Source of the DNA: Rhodobacteraceae bacterium EL53
GTDB taxonomy: Bacteria > Pseudomonadota > Alphaproteobacteria > Rhodobacterales > Rhodobacteraceae
Assembly: GCA_900313015.1 (NCBI GenBank)
Contig: OMPR01000013.1
Coordinates: 934,747 to 998,746, forward strand
DNA: 64,000 nt
Direction: 5' to 3'
Positions 51,250 to 61,243 of this stretch are shown here, piece after piece. Each line of letters starts with the position of its first letter. Within the stretch, counting starts at the first letter, position 1. The notes below the pieces were generated by a model. It did not search any database, was not told the origin of the DNA, and was given only the letters and a program-made list of their open reading frames with translations. Position numbers and translations under genes: made by a program.

Positions 51250-52148
51250 CCGCCCATCTCAACTATCACGGCGCCCAGCGCGATCAATGCCATAAGCGCA
51301 ATTCGTCGCGGTCCGACGGTTTCTTTCAATACCAACCAGCCGATGAGGGCGGCAAACACGGTTGATGTTTCGCGCAAAACGGCCGCTTCGCCGACTTTGT
51401 CGAGCCGGGTTGCCATCATTACGGAACCAAAAGAGGCAAAGGCAATCAAGCCCCCGAAAAAACCCCGTACCATGAGTGGGCCGGGGGCAGGGCGATTTTC
51501 CATGTTGCGCCAGCGCCGATAGGCGAACCAAGGCAGGGTTGCGCCATCAATCATGAAAAACCATGCCAGAAAGGTGAACGGATCGGCGGTCGCGCGGATG
51601 CCATAGGCGTCATACGTGGTGTAGAGCGCGACCAGCAACCCCGTGGCCACAGCCAAACCCATTGCCAGATGCAGGGTGTCACGTTCGCTTTCCAGATTGC
51701 GTAGATTGTAAAGTGCCAGTCCAAAGATCCCGGCCAACAAGGTCGCAACACCGAGCCATTGGATCAGCGTGAAAACCTCGCCAAACAGGACATAGGCCCC
51801 GATCACCGTAAACAACGGCCCTGTGCCGCGCACAACGGGGTACACGACGGTATACGCCCCTTTGGTATAGGCCAGCGCCTGCAAACATTTATATGCGACG
51901 TGTATGGCCCAGACCGCCGCAAAGATGGGCCACATGTGGGTTTCGGGCCATGGCACCACAAACAGTGCAAAGGGCGCAGCCATCAAACCGTAAGAGGCAT
52001 CGATGGCCCCACGGGACAACCACGGATCATGTCGCCCCTTTTGCAGGGCCCCAAAGATGGCGTGCAGAAAGGCGGCCATTAGCGCCAGCGCCAGCGCCAA
52101 CTGGTGCCCTGCCTGTGTGCCTTCGAGGGAAATCAGCCAGTCGCTCAC
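51246..52148 (-). CDS. DMT (EamA) family transporter
   Basis: A 300-residue transporter with ten membrane helices in two repeats; GLALYNLRNLE and LIGWLVLKETVGPRR are in the ends of the repeats. It is separated from ftsY by 34 bp and overlaps yciB by four bases, the usual ftsY-EamA-yciB order of Rhodobacteraceae. Substrate unknown. Confidence 0.9.
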   Translation of the reverse strand: MSDWLISLEGTQAGHQLALALALMAAFLHAIFGALQKGRHDPWLSRGAIDASYGLMAAPFALFVVPWPETHMWPIFAAVWAIHVAYKCLQALAYTKGAYTVVYPVVRGTGPLFTVIGAYVLFGEVFTLIQWLGVATLLAGIFGLALYNLRNLESERDTLHLAMGLAVATGLLVALYTTYDAYGIRATADPFTFLAWFFMIDGATLPWFAYRRWRNMENRPAPGPLMVRGFFGGLIAFASFGSVMMATRLDKVGEAAVLRETSTVFAALIGWLVLKETVGPRRIALMALIALGAVIVEMGG

Positions 52149-52182
52149 GCTGTTGGGCTTTCGTTAGGGTGGTGGCAGAGGA

Positions 52183-53331
52183 TCAGTTTTGACCCAGGCC
52201 CGTCAGAGCGGCTGCAAAATCTTCGGGATCAAAGGGGGCGAGGTCGTCGATCTGTTCCCCGACACCAATGGCATGGATCGGCAGGCCAAACTTGTCAGCC
52301 AGAGCCACCAAAACGCCGCCTTTGGCTGTTCCGTCTAGCTTGGTCATGACCAACCCGGATACATCGGATATTTTGCGAAAGGTTTCGACTTGGCTCAGCG
52401 CGTTCTGCCCTGTTGTGGCATCCAGCACCAGAAGGGTGTTGTGGGGCGCTGTCTCATCCTTTTTGCGAATGACGCGGACGATTTTTGCAAGTTCTTCCAT
52501 TAGATCCGCGCGATTTTGCAAGCGGCCAGCGGTGTCGATCATCAACAGATCCGCGCCGTCTTCTTCGGCGCGTTGCATGGCATCAAAGGCAAGCGAGGCG
52601 GGGTCTGACCCTTCGGGGGCGGTCAGGACGGGTACGCCAGCGCGTTCGCCCCAGACCTGCAGCTGTTCGACAGCAGCGGCGCGAAACGTATCACCCGCCG
52701 CAATGACGACCTTTTTGCCTGCGCCTTTGAATTGGCTGGCCAGCTTGCCGATTGTGGTGGTTTTACCCGATCCATTTACCCCAACCACCAAGACGACCTG
52801 CGGACGCTTGGGATAGATGGGGAGTGGCTTTGCCACCGGTTCCATGATGCGGGACACCTCTTGCGCAAGCAGCTGTTTGATCTCATCGGTTGACAGCTTT
52901 TTACCATACCGGCCTTCGGCCATGTTTGCGGTGACGCGCAGGGCGGTGTCGACCCCCATGTCAGAGGTGATCAGCAGCTCTTCGAGCTGTTCAAGCATGT
53001 CGTCATCAAGGGTGCGTCGAACGACGGTTTTCGCATCGTCGCGGGTAAACAGGCGACCCAGAATAGATTTAGGTTTGGCGGTTTCGCTTGGGGTCTGTGC
53101 AGCAGGTGCAGGAGCCGGAGCAGGGGTCGGCTGGGGTGTTGGTGCCGCTGCAATGGTTTGCTCGGGTTCTGCTTGTGCAGGCGCTGTGACTGGTGTGGGG
53201 ACTTCCGGTTGCTCTTCAGCGGCTGTAACGGGTTCTTCCTGACCACCGTCCTCAACAATAGCGTCCAAGCCCTGTTCCAATTTAGAAGAGGATTTAAAGA
53301 GCTTATCTTTGAGCTTTGAGAAAAAGGCCAT
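52183..53331 (-). CDS. ftsY: signal recognition particle receptor FtsY
   Basis: A 382-residue SRP receptor. The N-terminal acidic/Pro-rich A region (about residues 20-90) is followed by the N domain and the GTPase G domain with GVNGSGKTTTIGKLA (G1), DTFRAAAVEQL, DTAGRLQ (G3) and TKLDGTAKGG (G4). It targets SRP-ribosome complexes to SecYEG. The ATG at 53331 has GGAGA upstream; the longer frame is not used. It starts near the lysoplasmalogenase stop at 53391. Confidence 0.96.
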   Translation of the reverse strand: MAFFSKLKDKLFKSSSKLEQGLDAIVEDGGQEEPVTAAEEQPEVPTPVTAPAQAEPEQTIAAAPTPQPTPAPAPAPAAQTPSETAKPKSILGRLFTRDDAKTVVRRTLDDDMLEQLEELLITSDMGVDTALRVTANMAEGRYGKKLSTDEIKQLLAQEVSRIMEPVAKPLPIYPKRPQVVLVVGVNGSGKTTTIGKLASQFKGAGKKVVIAAGDTFRAAAVEQLQVWGERAGVPVLTAPEGSDPASLAFDAMQRAEEDGADLLMIDTAGRLQNRADLMEELAKIVRVIRKKDETAPHNTLLVLDATTGQNALSQVETFRKISDVSGLVMTKLDGTAKGGVLVALADKFGLPIHAIGVGEQIDDLAPFDPEDFAAALTGLGQN

Positions 53332-53390
53332 TTCGGATCTCCGCCAAGTATCACTTCCACCTAATGCGGATTTGCGCCGGTTGCAAAGGG

Positions 53391-54041
53391 TCAGGTGAAC
53401 GCAAGAAGGAATCCGACTTGTGCACCCCAATAAAGGGGCCAGATCAGATAGGGCGTTACGCGCATCGCCGGATGCCCTTCAGGCAACAGGAACTTTTCCG
53501 TCGCAAGCGTCAGGTCCGACGCGATGAAGGCAGCAGCAGCAGGCCAAGCCCAGACCAGCATGCCGGTTGCGGGCAAGCAAAGGGCCGCAACGCCCATGCC
53601 AAGAATGATCGGGATATATAGCAGAACCGGAACACGCAGGTCCCCAGCACGTGGGGCCAGCACCACAGCCATAAAAACACCCAGAGCAGCCAACGCCGCG
53701 ATGATCCACGCGTTATCGGACAAGAGGTCCAGATCACTGTGGCTGTGGGTTAAAAACAAGAGGATGTAGGCAATATGGCCTGCGGCGAAGCTCCCGATAC
53801 CAGCCATAAAGGTTTGTTCAGTTTCAGCTGATAAAAACGCATCCCCAGCCGCACACAAAGCCAAAGCAATTGCCAAGAGTATGGGGGCGTCACTGAACGC
53901 CGCTAAAATCGCCAATAGCGCAACCGACAGCGTTTTGGTTAGGGTTCGCACGAGGCTAGCACCACGCGCTGTCATAGTAAGGTAAAGAATGGCGCAGGCC
54001 GCAGCCGGAATGAATAGGGTCCAAAAGAGAGGGATAGGCAT
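53391..54041 (-). CDS. lysoplasmalogenase (YhhN/TMEM86) family membrane protein
   Basis: A 216-residue protein with seven or eight membrane helices. AGDAFLS in the third helix, AGHIAYILLFL, and SDLTLATEKFL form the conserved Asp/Glu-bearing blocks of the YhhN/TMEM86 family. Family members include lysoplasmalogenases, but bacterial substrates are mostly unproven. The ATG at 54041 with GGAG upstream is chosen. Oriented upstream of ftsY on the same strand. Confidence 0.85.
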   Translation of the reverse strand: MPIPLFWTLFIPAAACAILYLTMTARGASLVRTLTKTLSVALLAILAAFSDAPILLAIALALCAAGDAFLSAETEQTFMAGIGSFAAGHIAYILLFLTHSHSDLDLLSDNAWIIAALAALGVFMAVVLAPRAGDLRVPVLLYIPIILGMGVAALCLPATGMLVWAWPAAAAFIASDLTLATEKFLLPEGHPAMRVTPYLIWPLYWGAQVGFLLAFT

Positions 54042-54179
54042 CAAAGCTCCGCTGAGCATACAATTTGCGGGCATGGTCCAAAATTTGTTCCCCCTTTGCA
54101 AGCTTACTATTTGAGGCCACAAGGAAATGACCACTGTGTATCGCTGGTGCAGGGCTATTGGGCATGAAAGGGCGCAGGA

Positions 54180-55202
54180 ATGATCTGGTATGGACTGGCT
54201 ACTGTGCTACCGGCTGCCCTGATTACACTGGCCTGTGTGTTACAGGGGGTGTGGTGTTTCGCAGCCTTGCTGGGCATGACGCTGTATGTCGTTCTCATGG
54301 ATTCAGCCCCTTTGGCCCCTTTGGCAAAACGGGACGATGAGCAGAGTTTGCGGCTCGGGGATTGTCTGACAATCTGTTTGGGTGTTGTGCATTTTGTGGT
54401 CTTGGGCCTTGCTGTTTGGGGGCTGACACAGGGGACAATGGGCGTTTGGCACGTTCTGGCCCTTGGCAGCGCGGTTGGGTTGTGGCTGGGGCAGGTTTCA
54501 AACCCCAATGCGCACGAGCTTATCCATAGGTCTGGGCGTGGGTATCGGGCGCTTGGTGTCGCGATTTACGTCAGTCTATTGTTTGGTCATCACGTCTCGG
54601 CACACCGTTTGGTGCATCATGTGCATGTCGCAACCGACAAAGATCCGAATTCGGCCAAACGGGGTGAGGGATTCTATCGGTTTTGGTTCCGTGCTTGGTG
54701 GGGCTCGTTTGTGGCGGGGTGGCGTGCGGAAAAGGCGCGCCGTCAAAAGCGGCCATCTTGGAAACATCCCTATCTGATTTATTCTATAGGGGCTGGACTG
54801 TGCTTGCTTGGTGCCTTTGGGATCTCGGGTGGTTGGGGCGTGGTCGCGTTGGTTGCGGTGACGGGCCATGCGCAGGTTCAATTGCTGTTGGCTGATTATG
54901 TGCAGCACTATGGCTTGCGGCGGAGCCTGATTAAGGCTGGGCGCTATGAACCTGTAAAGGCATATCATTCATGGAACGCACCCAATTGGTATAGCGCAGC
55001 CATGATGCTCAACGCGCCGCATCATTCTGACCATCATCTGTTTCCAGATCGCAAGTTTTCGCAATTGGATGTTTCGCCGGATCTGCCAATGCTGCCCTAC
55101 AGTATGCCCGTGATGGCTGTTATCGCCTTGTGCCCGCCTTGGTGGCGTCATGTTATGGATTGCAGATTGGCGGACCTGACGGTTAGGCCGAGCGAGAGCT
55201 GA
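54180..55202 (+). CDS. alkane 1-monooxygenase-like membrane hydroxylase (AlkB type)
   Basis: A 340-residue di-iron membrane hydroxylase with about six membrane helices. Histidine boxes are NAHELIHR, GHHVSAHRLVHHVHVAT with the family-typical KDPNSAKRGEGFY, and MLNAPHHSDHHLFPDRKF. YVQHYGL is the AlkB signature. It should hydroxylate a terminal methyl group of an alkane or a related hydrophobic substrate. It is shorter than P. putida AlkB (about 400). No rubredoxin or rubredoxin reductase gene is adjacent. The ATG at 54180 follows GCAGGA. Confidence 0.88.
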   Translation: MIWYGLATVLPAALITLACVLQGVWCFAALLGMTLYVVLMDSAPLAPLAKRDDEQSLRLGDCLTICLGVVHFVVLGLAVWGLTQGTMGVWHVLALGSAVGLWLGQVSNPNAHELIHRSGRGYRALGVAIYVSLLFGHHVSAHRLVHHVHVATDKDPNSAKRGEGFYRFWFRAWWGSFVAGWRAEKARRQKRPSWKHPYLIYSIGAGLCLLGAFGISGGWGVVALVAVTGHAQVQLLLADYVQHYGLRRSLIKAGRYEPVKAYHSWNAPNWYSAAMMLNAPHHSDHHLFPDRKFSQLDVSPDLPMLPYSMPVMAVIALCPPWWRHVMDCRLADLTVRPSES

Positions 55203-55240
55203 GAGTAGCGTGGGCAGATCGGTTCTGGCAAAATAGTCTT

Positions 55241-55636
55241 ATGATACGACGTTTCTTGATTCTCATCTTGTTGTCAGCAGGGCCAGGTGCTGCGCAAAGC
55301 GTCATGACCGCTGATGAATTTGATGCATATACGCGTGGGAAAACGTTGTATTATGGCTTTGATGGCATCGCTTATGGCGTTGAACGGTATATGGGGGGGC
55401 GCCGGGTTGCATGGTCTTACCTAGATGGGGATTGCAAAGAAGGGATCTGGTACCCGCAGGGTGAGCAAATTTGCTTCCTGTATGATGACCGTCCCGATCC
55501 GCAATGCTGGCTGTTTGTAGATACGCCACGCGGACTTGTGGCGCGTTTTGAAGGGGATCCAGAAGCAACCGAGCTATATGAGGCTGAACAGGTCGACGAA
55601 GAGATGGTGTGTTTTGGGCCTGATGTCGGCAGTTGA
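55241..55636 (+). CDS. exported hypothetical protein (131 aa)
   Basis: A 131-residue protein with a signal peptide (residues 1-18, LILILLSAGPGAAQ). The mature part contains Tyr/Trp-rich blocks TLYYGFDGIAYGVERYMGGRRVAWSY and three or four cysteines (GDCKEG, QICFLYDD, DPQCWLF), typical of small periplasmic proteins of Rhodobacteraceae. No known domain. It is convergent with xseA, which ends 3 bp away. Confidence 0.75.
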   Translation: MIRRFLILILLSAGPGAAQSVMTADEFDAYTRGKTLYYGFDGIAYGVERYMGGRRVAWSYLDGDCKEGIWYPQGEQICFLYDDRPDPQCWLFVDTPRGLVARFEGDPEATELYEAEQVDEEMVCFGPDVGS

Positions 55637-55639
55637 TAT

Positions 55640-57193
55640 TTAAAACAGGGACCCTTGGTCAGGGGGCGTTGGTTTCGGCTTTGCTGTAGGTTTCGCAGCG
55701 GCTTTTGCGCCAAGCGCGAGACGTCCATCGTGGAACTGGATTTCCAAATCACTGGCTTTGGCAGCCTGCGCTTTGCTGGTGATCAGCGTGTCTTTCGAGC
55801 GCACAACGGCAAACCCGCGTTCAAGCGTCGCCTCATACCCAAGAGATGTGCGCAACCGCTCAGTTGTTTCCAGCTGCGCGCGCAGTCGTTGGATCTGAGT
55901 TTGAGCTACGGTCGAAAGGCGTTGCGACAGCGCCTGCAATTCTGCAGTCTTGCGTGCCAGATCATTTTGCAAACGGAGAGGCTTTAGCCCATTGGCGCGG
56001 ATATCAAGGCGTTCACGCCGCGTTTCAATCAATCGATCCAGTGCTGGGCTCAGACGGGCTGCAAGGCGATTAGTGACTGTTGCATCATCCCTTATGCATC
56101 GCAACAAAGTGGCAGGCCGTAAGGGTGCGGTGGTTTCAGACAGATTCAAGCGACGGGTTTGAACACCGCGAATCAGGGCATTAGGTAACTTGTCAGAAAT
56201 CTGATCCAACCGTTGTCTGGGACTGTCCAACAGGCTGTCCGCACGTGGCAGGGCCCGAGACAGATCGCGCAGACGCTGTGCACGCCGTTGGACGGCATCC
56301 GCACCGCTGCGGCTGAGGCGCGCGCCTTGTTCTTCGATCCAAGCGGCTAGTTCCAGACGCACCGGAACGGCCAGTTCAGCCGCCGCCGTGGGAGTTGGTG
56401 CGCGTTGATCCGAGACAAAATCAATCAGTGTTGTGTCTGTTTCATGCCCGACCGCAGACATCAGGGGAATTTCGCTGTTTGCAGTGGCGCGTGCGACCAC
56501 CTCTTCGTTAAATCCCCAGAGATCTTCGACTGACCCACCGCCACGCGCCACGATGATCAGGTCCGGGCGTGGCAATGCCCCGCCGGGCGTCAAAGCGTTA
56601 AAGCCATCAATGGCACGGGCCACTTCTGGGGCGCAGTTCGCGCCTTGGACGGCAACCGGCCAAATTAACACTTTGCGGGGAAACCGGTCCCGAAGGCGGT
56701 GCAGAATGTCTTTGATAACCGCGCCTTGCGGGGATGTGATGACCCCAATGATTTCGGGTAGGTATGGCAACCGCTTCTTGCGTTCTTGGGCAAAGAGACC
56801 TTCGGCCTCGAGCGCCTTTTTGCGTTTTTCCAGCAACGCCATCAACGCGCCTTGGCCTGCGACGGCGACCTCATCCACGTTCATGTTGTATTTTGACTGT
56901 GCGCCAAATGCTGTGAGGCGCCCGGTTACGGCGACCTCCAACCCTTCTTCGGGGACGACGGACAGACCCGAAACCTGACCCTTCCACGTTGTGCAGGCTA
57001 GAACGCTGCGATCGTCTTTGACATCATAGTACAAGTGGCCAGAACGGGCGGTAAAGACACGTCCCACTTCGCCGCGCACACGGATTCGCCCGAACGACCC
57101 TTCGAGTGTGCGCTTCACCTCTCCGGACAGTTCGGAAACGGAATATTCGGGCATATTTTGCCCCGGGATCGGGTCGTCTAGCAGGTCGGACAT
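55640..57193 (-). CDS. xseA: exodeoxyribonuclease VII large subunit
   Basis: A 517-residue XseA. The N-terminal OB fold opens MPEYSVSELSGEVKRTLEGSFG-IRVRGEVG, and the central catalytic domain has VITSPQGAVIKDILHRL, RGGGSVEDLWGFNEE and VGHETDTTLIDFVSD. A long C-terminal coiled coil (about 280-460) ends in the region LERGFAVV. The small subunit gene is not in the window. The ATG at 57193 starts the family N terminus. It is divergent from purD. Confidence 0.95.
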   Translation of the reverse strand: MSDLLDDPIPGQNMPEYSVSELSGEVKRTLEGSFGRIRVRGEVGRVFTARSGHLYYDVKDDRSVLACTTWKGQVSGLSVVPEEGLEVAVTGRLTAFGAQSKYNMNVDEVAVAGQGALMALLEKRKKALEAEGLFAQERKKRLPYLPEIIGVITSPQGAVIKDILHRLRDRFPRKVLIWPVAVQGANCAPEVARAIDGFNALTPGGALPRPDLIIVARGGGSVEDLWGFNEEVVARATANSEIPLMSAVGHETDTTLIDFVSDQRAPTPTAAAELAVPVRLELAAWIEEQGARLSRSGADAVQRRAQRLRDLSRALPRADSLLDSPRQRLDQISDKLPNALIRGVQTRRLNLSETTAPLRPATLLRCIRDDATVTNRLAARLSPALDRLIETRRERLDIRANGLKPLRLQNDLARKTAELQALSQRLSTVAQTQIQRLRAQLETTERLRTSLGYEATLERGFAVVRSKDTLITSKAQAAKASDLEIQFHDGRLALGAKAAAKPTAKPKPTPPDQGSLF

Positions 57194-57270
57194 TTCAGCG
57201 CCTTGTTTCGTCAGCCTGTGCAGCTTAGAACGCGCGACAAGCAAGGCCAAGCAGATCGGAGCGCGTTCCC

Positions 57271-58533
57271 ATGAATATTCTTATACTCGGTAGTGGTGGG
57301 CGCGAACACGCGTTGGCCTGGGCCGTTATGCAGAACCCCAAATGTGACAAATTGATTGTGGCCCCGGGCAATGCGGGCATCGCACAAATTGCAGAATGTG
57401 CCGATCTGGACATCATGAATGGTGGTGCAGTGGCCGTGTTCGCCGAAGCCAATGCCATTGATTTTGTGATCGTTGGCCCAGAGGCACCTTTGGCAACAGG
57501 TGTGGCGGATCGGCTGCGCGACGCGGGTGTTCTGGTCTTTGGACCTTCGGAGGGGGCAGCGCGTCTGGAAGCGTCCAAAAGTTTTACCAAGGAAATTTGC
57601 GACGCCTCGAATGCGCCCACAGCGGGCTATGGCCATTTCACGGATCCAGAGGCCGCCAAAGCCTATATTTGTGAACAGGGCGCGCCTATTGTTGTCAAAG
57701 CCGATGGCTTGGCAGCGGGCAAAGGCGTAATCATGGCGTTTGATATTCAAACCGCGCTGGATGCGATCGATGATATGTTTGGCGGGGCCTTTGGGGGCGC
57801 GGGCGCCGAAGTGGTGATCGAAGAGTTCATGGAAGGCGAAGAGGCGTCTTTGTTTGTGCTTTGCGATGGTGAAAACATCCTGTCGATGGGATCAGCACAA
57901 GACCACAAACGCGTTGGCGATGGCGACACCGGCCCCAATACTGGCGGTATGGGAGCTTATTCTCCGGCTCCAGTGCTAAGCGCAGAGATCGAAGCGCGCG
58001 CAATGGAGCAGATCGTGCAGCCTACGATGGCCGAAATGGCCAAACGGGGCATGCCGTATCAGGGCGTTTTGTATGTGGGTCTGATGATCAAGAACGGGCA
58101 ACCCCGCCTTGTCGAATACAATGTGCGCTTTGGCGATCCAGAGTGTCAGGTGCTGATGATGCGTCTGGGGGCACAGGCGATGGACTTGATGCATGCCGCA
58201 GCCGAAGGACGGTTGAACGATACACGTGTCAACTGGGGTGATGATCATGCTATTACCGTGGTTATGGCGGCAAATGGATATCCTGGATCCTATGAAAAAG
58301 GGTCTGAAATCAATGGCCTTGATGCGCTACCGGAAAATAGCAAAAATATGGTGTTTCACGCAGGCACCAAAGCCGAGGGTGGTGCGATACTGGCCTCTGG
58401 CGGGCGTGTTTTGAACGTGACGGCACGAGGTGACACGTTGCAGGAGGCCCGCGATCGGGCTTATGCGATGGTTGAAGCAATCGATTGGCCCGGTGGTTTC
58501 TACCGCAATGACATAGGTTGGCGCGCCCTCTGA
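57271..58533 (+). CDS. purD: phosphoribosylamine-glycine ligase (GAR synthetase)
   Basis: A 420-residue ATP-grasp enzyme of purine biosynthesis. The N terminus is MNILILGSGGREHALAW. GPEAPLATGVADRL, KADGLAAGKGVIMA, QDHKRVGDGDTGPNTGGMGAYSP and VEYNVRFGDPECQ are its blocks. The C terminus carries the usual GGF-RNDIGW. Standard length. A ribosome binding site with GGAGCG lies before the ATG. Confidence 0.97.
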   Translation: MNILILGSGGREHALAWAVMQNPKCDKLIVAPGNAGIAQIAECADLDIMNGGAVAVFAEANAIDFVIVGPEAPLATGVADRLRDAGVLVFGPSEGAARLEASKSFTKEICDASNAPTAGYGHFTDPEAAKAYICEQGAPIVVKADGLAAGKGVIMAFDIQTALDAIDDMFGGAFGGAGAEVVIEEFMEGEEASLFVLCDGENILSMGSAQDHKRVGDGDTGPNTGGMGAYSPAPVLSAEIEARAMEQIVQPTMAEMAKRGMPYQGVLYVGLMIKNGQPRLVEYNVRFGDPECQVLMMRLGAQAMDLMHAAAEGRLNDTRVNWGDDHAITVVMAANGYPGSYEKGSEINGLDALPENSKNMVFHAGTKAEGGAILASGGRVLNVTARGDTLQEARDRAYAMVEAIDWPGGFYRNDIGWRAL

Positions 58534-58552
58534 GAGCGAGGGGCTCCCGCGT

Positions 58553-58618
58553 CTTGGCAATGCATCAAAGATGCACTGCCAAGGGTCTTGGGCCCGGCAG
58601 CCCGCAAAAGCGGGCTGC
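58553..58618. repeat. tandem stem-loops downstream of purD
   Basis: Stem 1 has 14-nt arms CTTGGCAATGCATC/GATGCACTGCCAAG (58553-58566, 58570-58583) with one mismatch and an AAA loop. Stem 2 is GCAGCCCGC/GCGGGCTGC (58597-58605, 58610-58618) with an AAAA loop. Neither has a T-run. They occupy the 255-bp gap before the bestrophin-like gene and may be a 3'-end structure or a dispersed intergenic repeat. Confidence 0.5.
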
Positions 58619-58788
58619 AGTTGCGCCTGATTGATCAGTCTAGATCCCAATGGCGTGTTTACAGGTATCTGTGACGTATTCTCGTGAGAGCTTTGTCTGC
58701 GAATCCGCAAGGGTCAGATTGGCTTTAGGCGCAGTGGTTCTGTGAGCTAGAGCGGATTGGTGCGACAGAGCAAAGGCGGGGTGAGCGA

Positions 58789-59679
58789 TTGATCGTACGT
58801 GATGAACCGGGACTTTGGGCGCTGACCTTTGCCATGCGCGGATCTGTTTTGCCTAAGATCCTCCCCCGCATTGCGGTGGTCACTGGGATTTCTATCGCAT
58901 TGGTTTGGTTCGACCATTCGATTTGGCCCATTCATTTGGCTGGGGCTGCGCCGTTTGCGGTTTTTGGAGTGGCTTTGTCGCTGTTCCTTGGGTTTCGAAA
59001 CAACGCAGCTTATGACCGTTGGTGGGAAGCGCGCAAATTGTGGGGGCAGTTGATTGCTGATTGTCGTGCCTATGCGCGCGAGCTGGATGTGTTTGTCTCT
59101 GAGGTCTCTCATCGTCATACATTGTTGCGATTGGCCGGTGGGTTCATTCATCTTCACCGGGTGAACCTGCGTGGAATTTCCCCGGATGGGACTGCGCGTA
59201 TTTGGGTAGACGATCTGCTTGATGCGCCTCATCCTCCGTGTGCCGCTCTGAATGCCATCGCGCATTCCCTCAGGGACGCTCAGAAAAACGGTGCGCTCGA
59301 CGGGTTTGGCGCCAAGGCTTTGTCCGAGCGACTCGCCTCGATGGCATTGGCGCAGGCCGGATGTGAGCGGATCGCCACAACGCCATTGCCATTTGTTTAT
59401 TCGCTTTTAGTGCATCGAACCAGTTTGCTGTATTGTTTGCTGGTACCTTTGGGGGTGATGAACATCGCAGGGTGGATGACGCCGGTTTTTGTCGCGGTGA
59501 TTGCTTATGTTTTCTTTGGGCTTGCGGCGGTCACAGAGGAATTGGAGCGTCCATTTGGATCTACCGTAAATAGCCTGCCACTGGATGCGATGTGTCGGGT
59601 GGTCGAGATCGCACTTGCACCACATCTGGGTGAAGCCGCACCTAAACGAATGCAGCCTGTGGCACATGTGCTGAGTTAA
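58789..59679 (+). CDS. bestrophin-family (RFP-TM) anion channel-like protein
   Basis: A 296-residue bestrophin-like membrane protein. The family start IVRDEPGLWALTFAMRGSVLPKIL, the ion-pathway block FGVALSLFLGFRNNAAYDRWWEARKLWG and the C-terminal AVTEELERPFG/NSLPLDAMC are present. The start codon is TTG at 58789, with AGGCGGGG upstream, where homologues begin with MIVR. Bacterial bestrophins conduct ions, but selectivity is not predictable. Confidence 0.9.
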   Translation: MIVRDEPGLWALTFAMRGSVLPKILPRIAVVTGISIALVWFDHSIWPIHLAGAAPFAVFGVALSLFLGFRNNAAYDRWWEARKLWGQLIADCRAYARELDVFVSEVSHRHTLLRLAGGFIHLHRVNLRGISPDGTARIWVDDLLDAPHPPCAALNAIAHSLRDAQKNGALDGFGAKALSERLASMALAQAGCERIATTPLPFVYSLLVHRTSLLYCLLVPLGVMNIAGWMTPVFVAVIAYVFFGLAAVTEELERPFGSTVNSLPLDAMCRVVEIALAPHLGEAAPKRMQPVAHVLS

Positions 59680-59706
59680 CTCTGGGCTTGGATAGGGGGC
59701 TGAAGC

Positions 59707-60539
59707 TTACTTGTTTTGGTCACATGATAAGGCTTCTAATGCGCCCTTGCTGCTTAGCGGTCCCAAATCTTTTACGTCCCAACCGCGATCAAAGGTGACG
59801 GATTGAAGGCGGCGCCAGTTACCTGATGCCAGAATCATTTCGGGGGCGGGGCCGCAGTTTGCTATGCCACCGAAGATATAGTCGTCACCGATGCGATGGT
59901 TGGTAAGTCCGGGTATCTGGGCGATTTCGTTTAACCGCTGGTTACTGAACCGCCAAATGCGTAGGGTTTTCGCTAGGTGTGGGCGATCAATATAGGCGAT
60001 TTCAATATGCCCATCCCCATCTAAATCAGCTGCCCCGACAGGTGCGAGCCATCGATTTGTACGGCCAATATGGGGTGTTTCAGCGATTTTTCCGCTGGGT
60101 CCATATAGAGCGAGCGCAGCCCCAAGCGCCATATCTGTTTCAACAACCATAACGGCATCGGCGTGCCCATCCAGATTCAGGTCCACAAGTCGTGGTTCGA
60201 TATCTTCAAAAACGTGATCGATTGGAAGTTCTACCGTCACATTTGAGGTCACGCCATTGCGCCCATCAAAGGAGATAGAGAGACGACCAAATTCGATGGC
60301 GTCGCCGAGCACGCCATGTGCGTACCGCGTTGTAGGGAGCTGAAAGGAAGTGTCTTTGATGGTTTGACCATCGGGAAACCACTCCCCGATGTCGTTCGCA
60401 CTCATTTGCGCCGCAACTGGGCCGGCACCAGTTCCAAGGGCGGCCAATAGCCAAAGACGCGCCATCTGCCTTACGCGGCGGGCAGGGCCGGGCCAAAGGC
60501 GGGCCAGCTGACGCCGCGCTTTGGACCCAGAGATCTGCA

Positions 60540-60540
<1 letters not shown>
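59707..60540 (-). CDS. exported FG-GAP/VCBS-like repeat protein
   Basis: A 277-residue exported protein. A long, Arg-rich N terminus (RRQLARLWPGPARRVRQ) precedes the signal core MARLWLLAALGTGAGPVAAQ; translation may begin at 60540 (TGATG overlap with the ferredoxin stop) or at 60465. The mature part has FG-GAP/VCBS-like calcium loops DLNLDGHADAV and DLDGDGHIEIAYI, a beta-propeller-type fold. A single Cys pair in the C-terminal region (NCGPAPEM/LSCDQNK) may form a disulfide. Function unknown. Confidence 0.78.
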
Positions 60541-61243
<703 letters not shown>

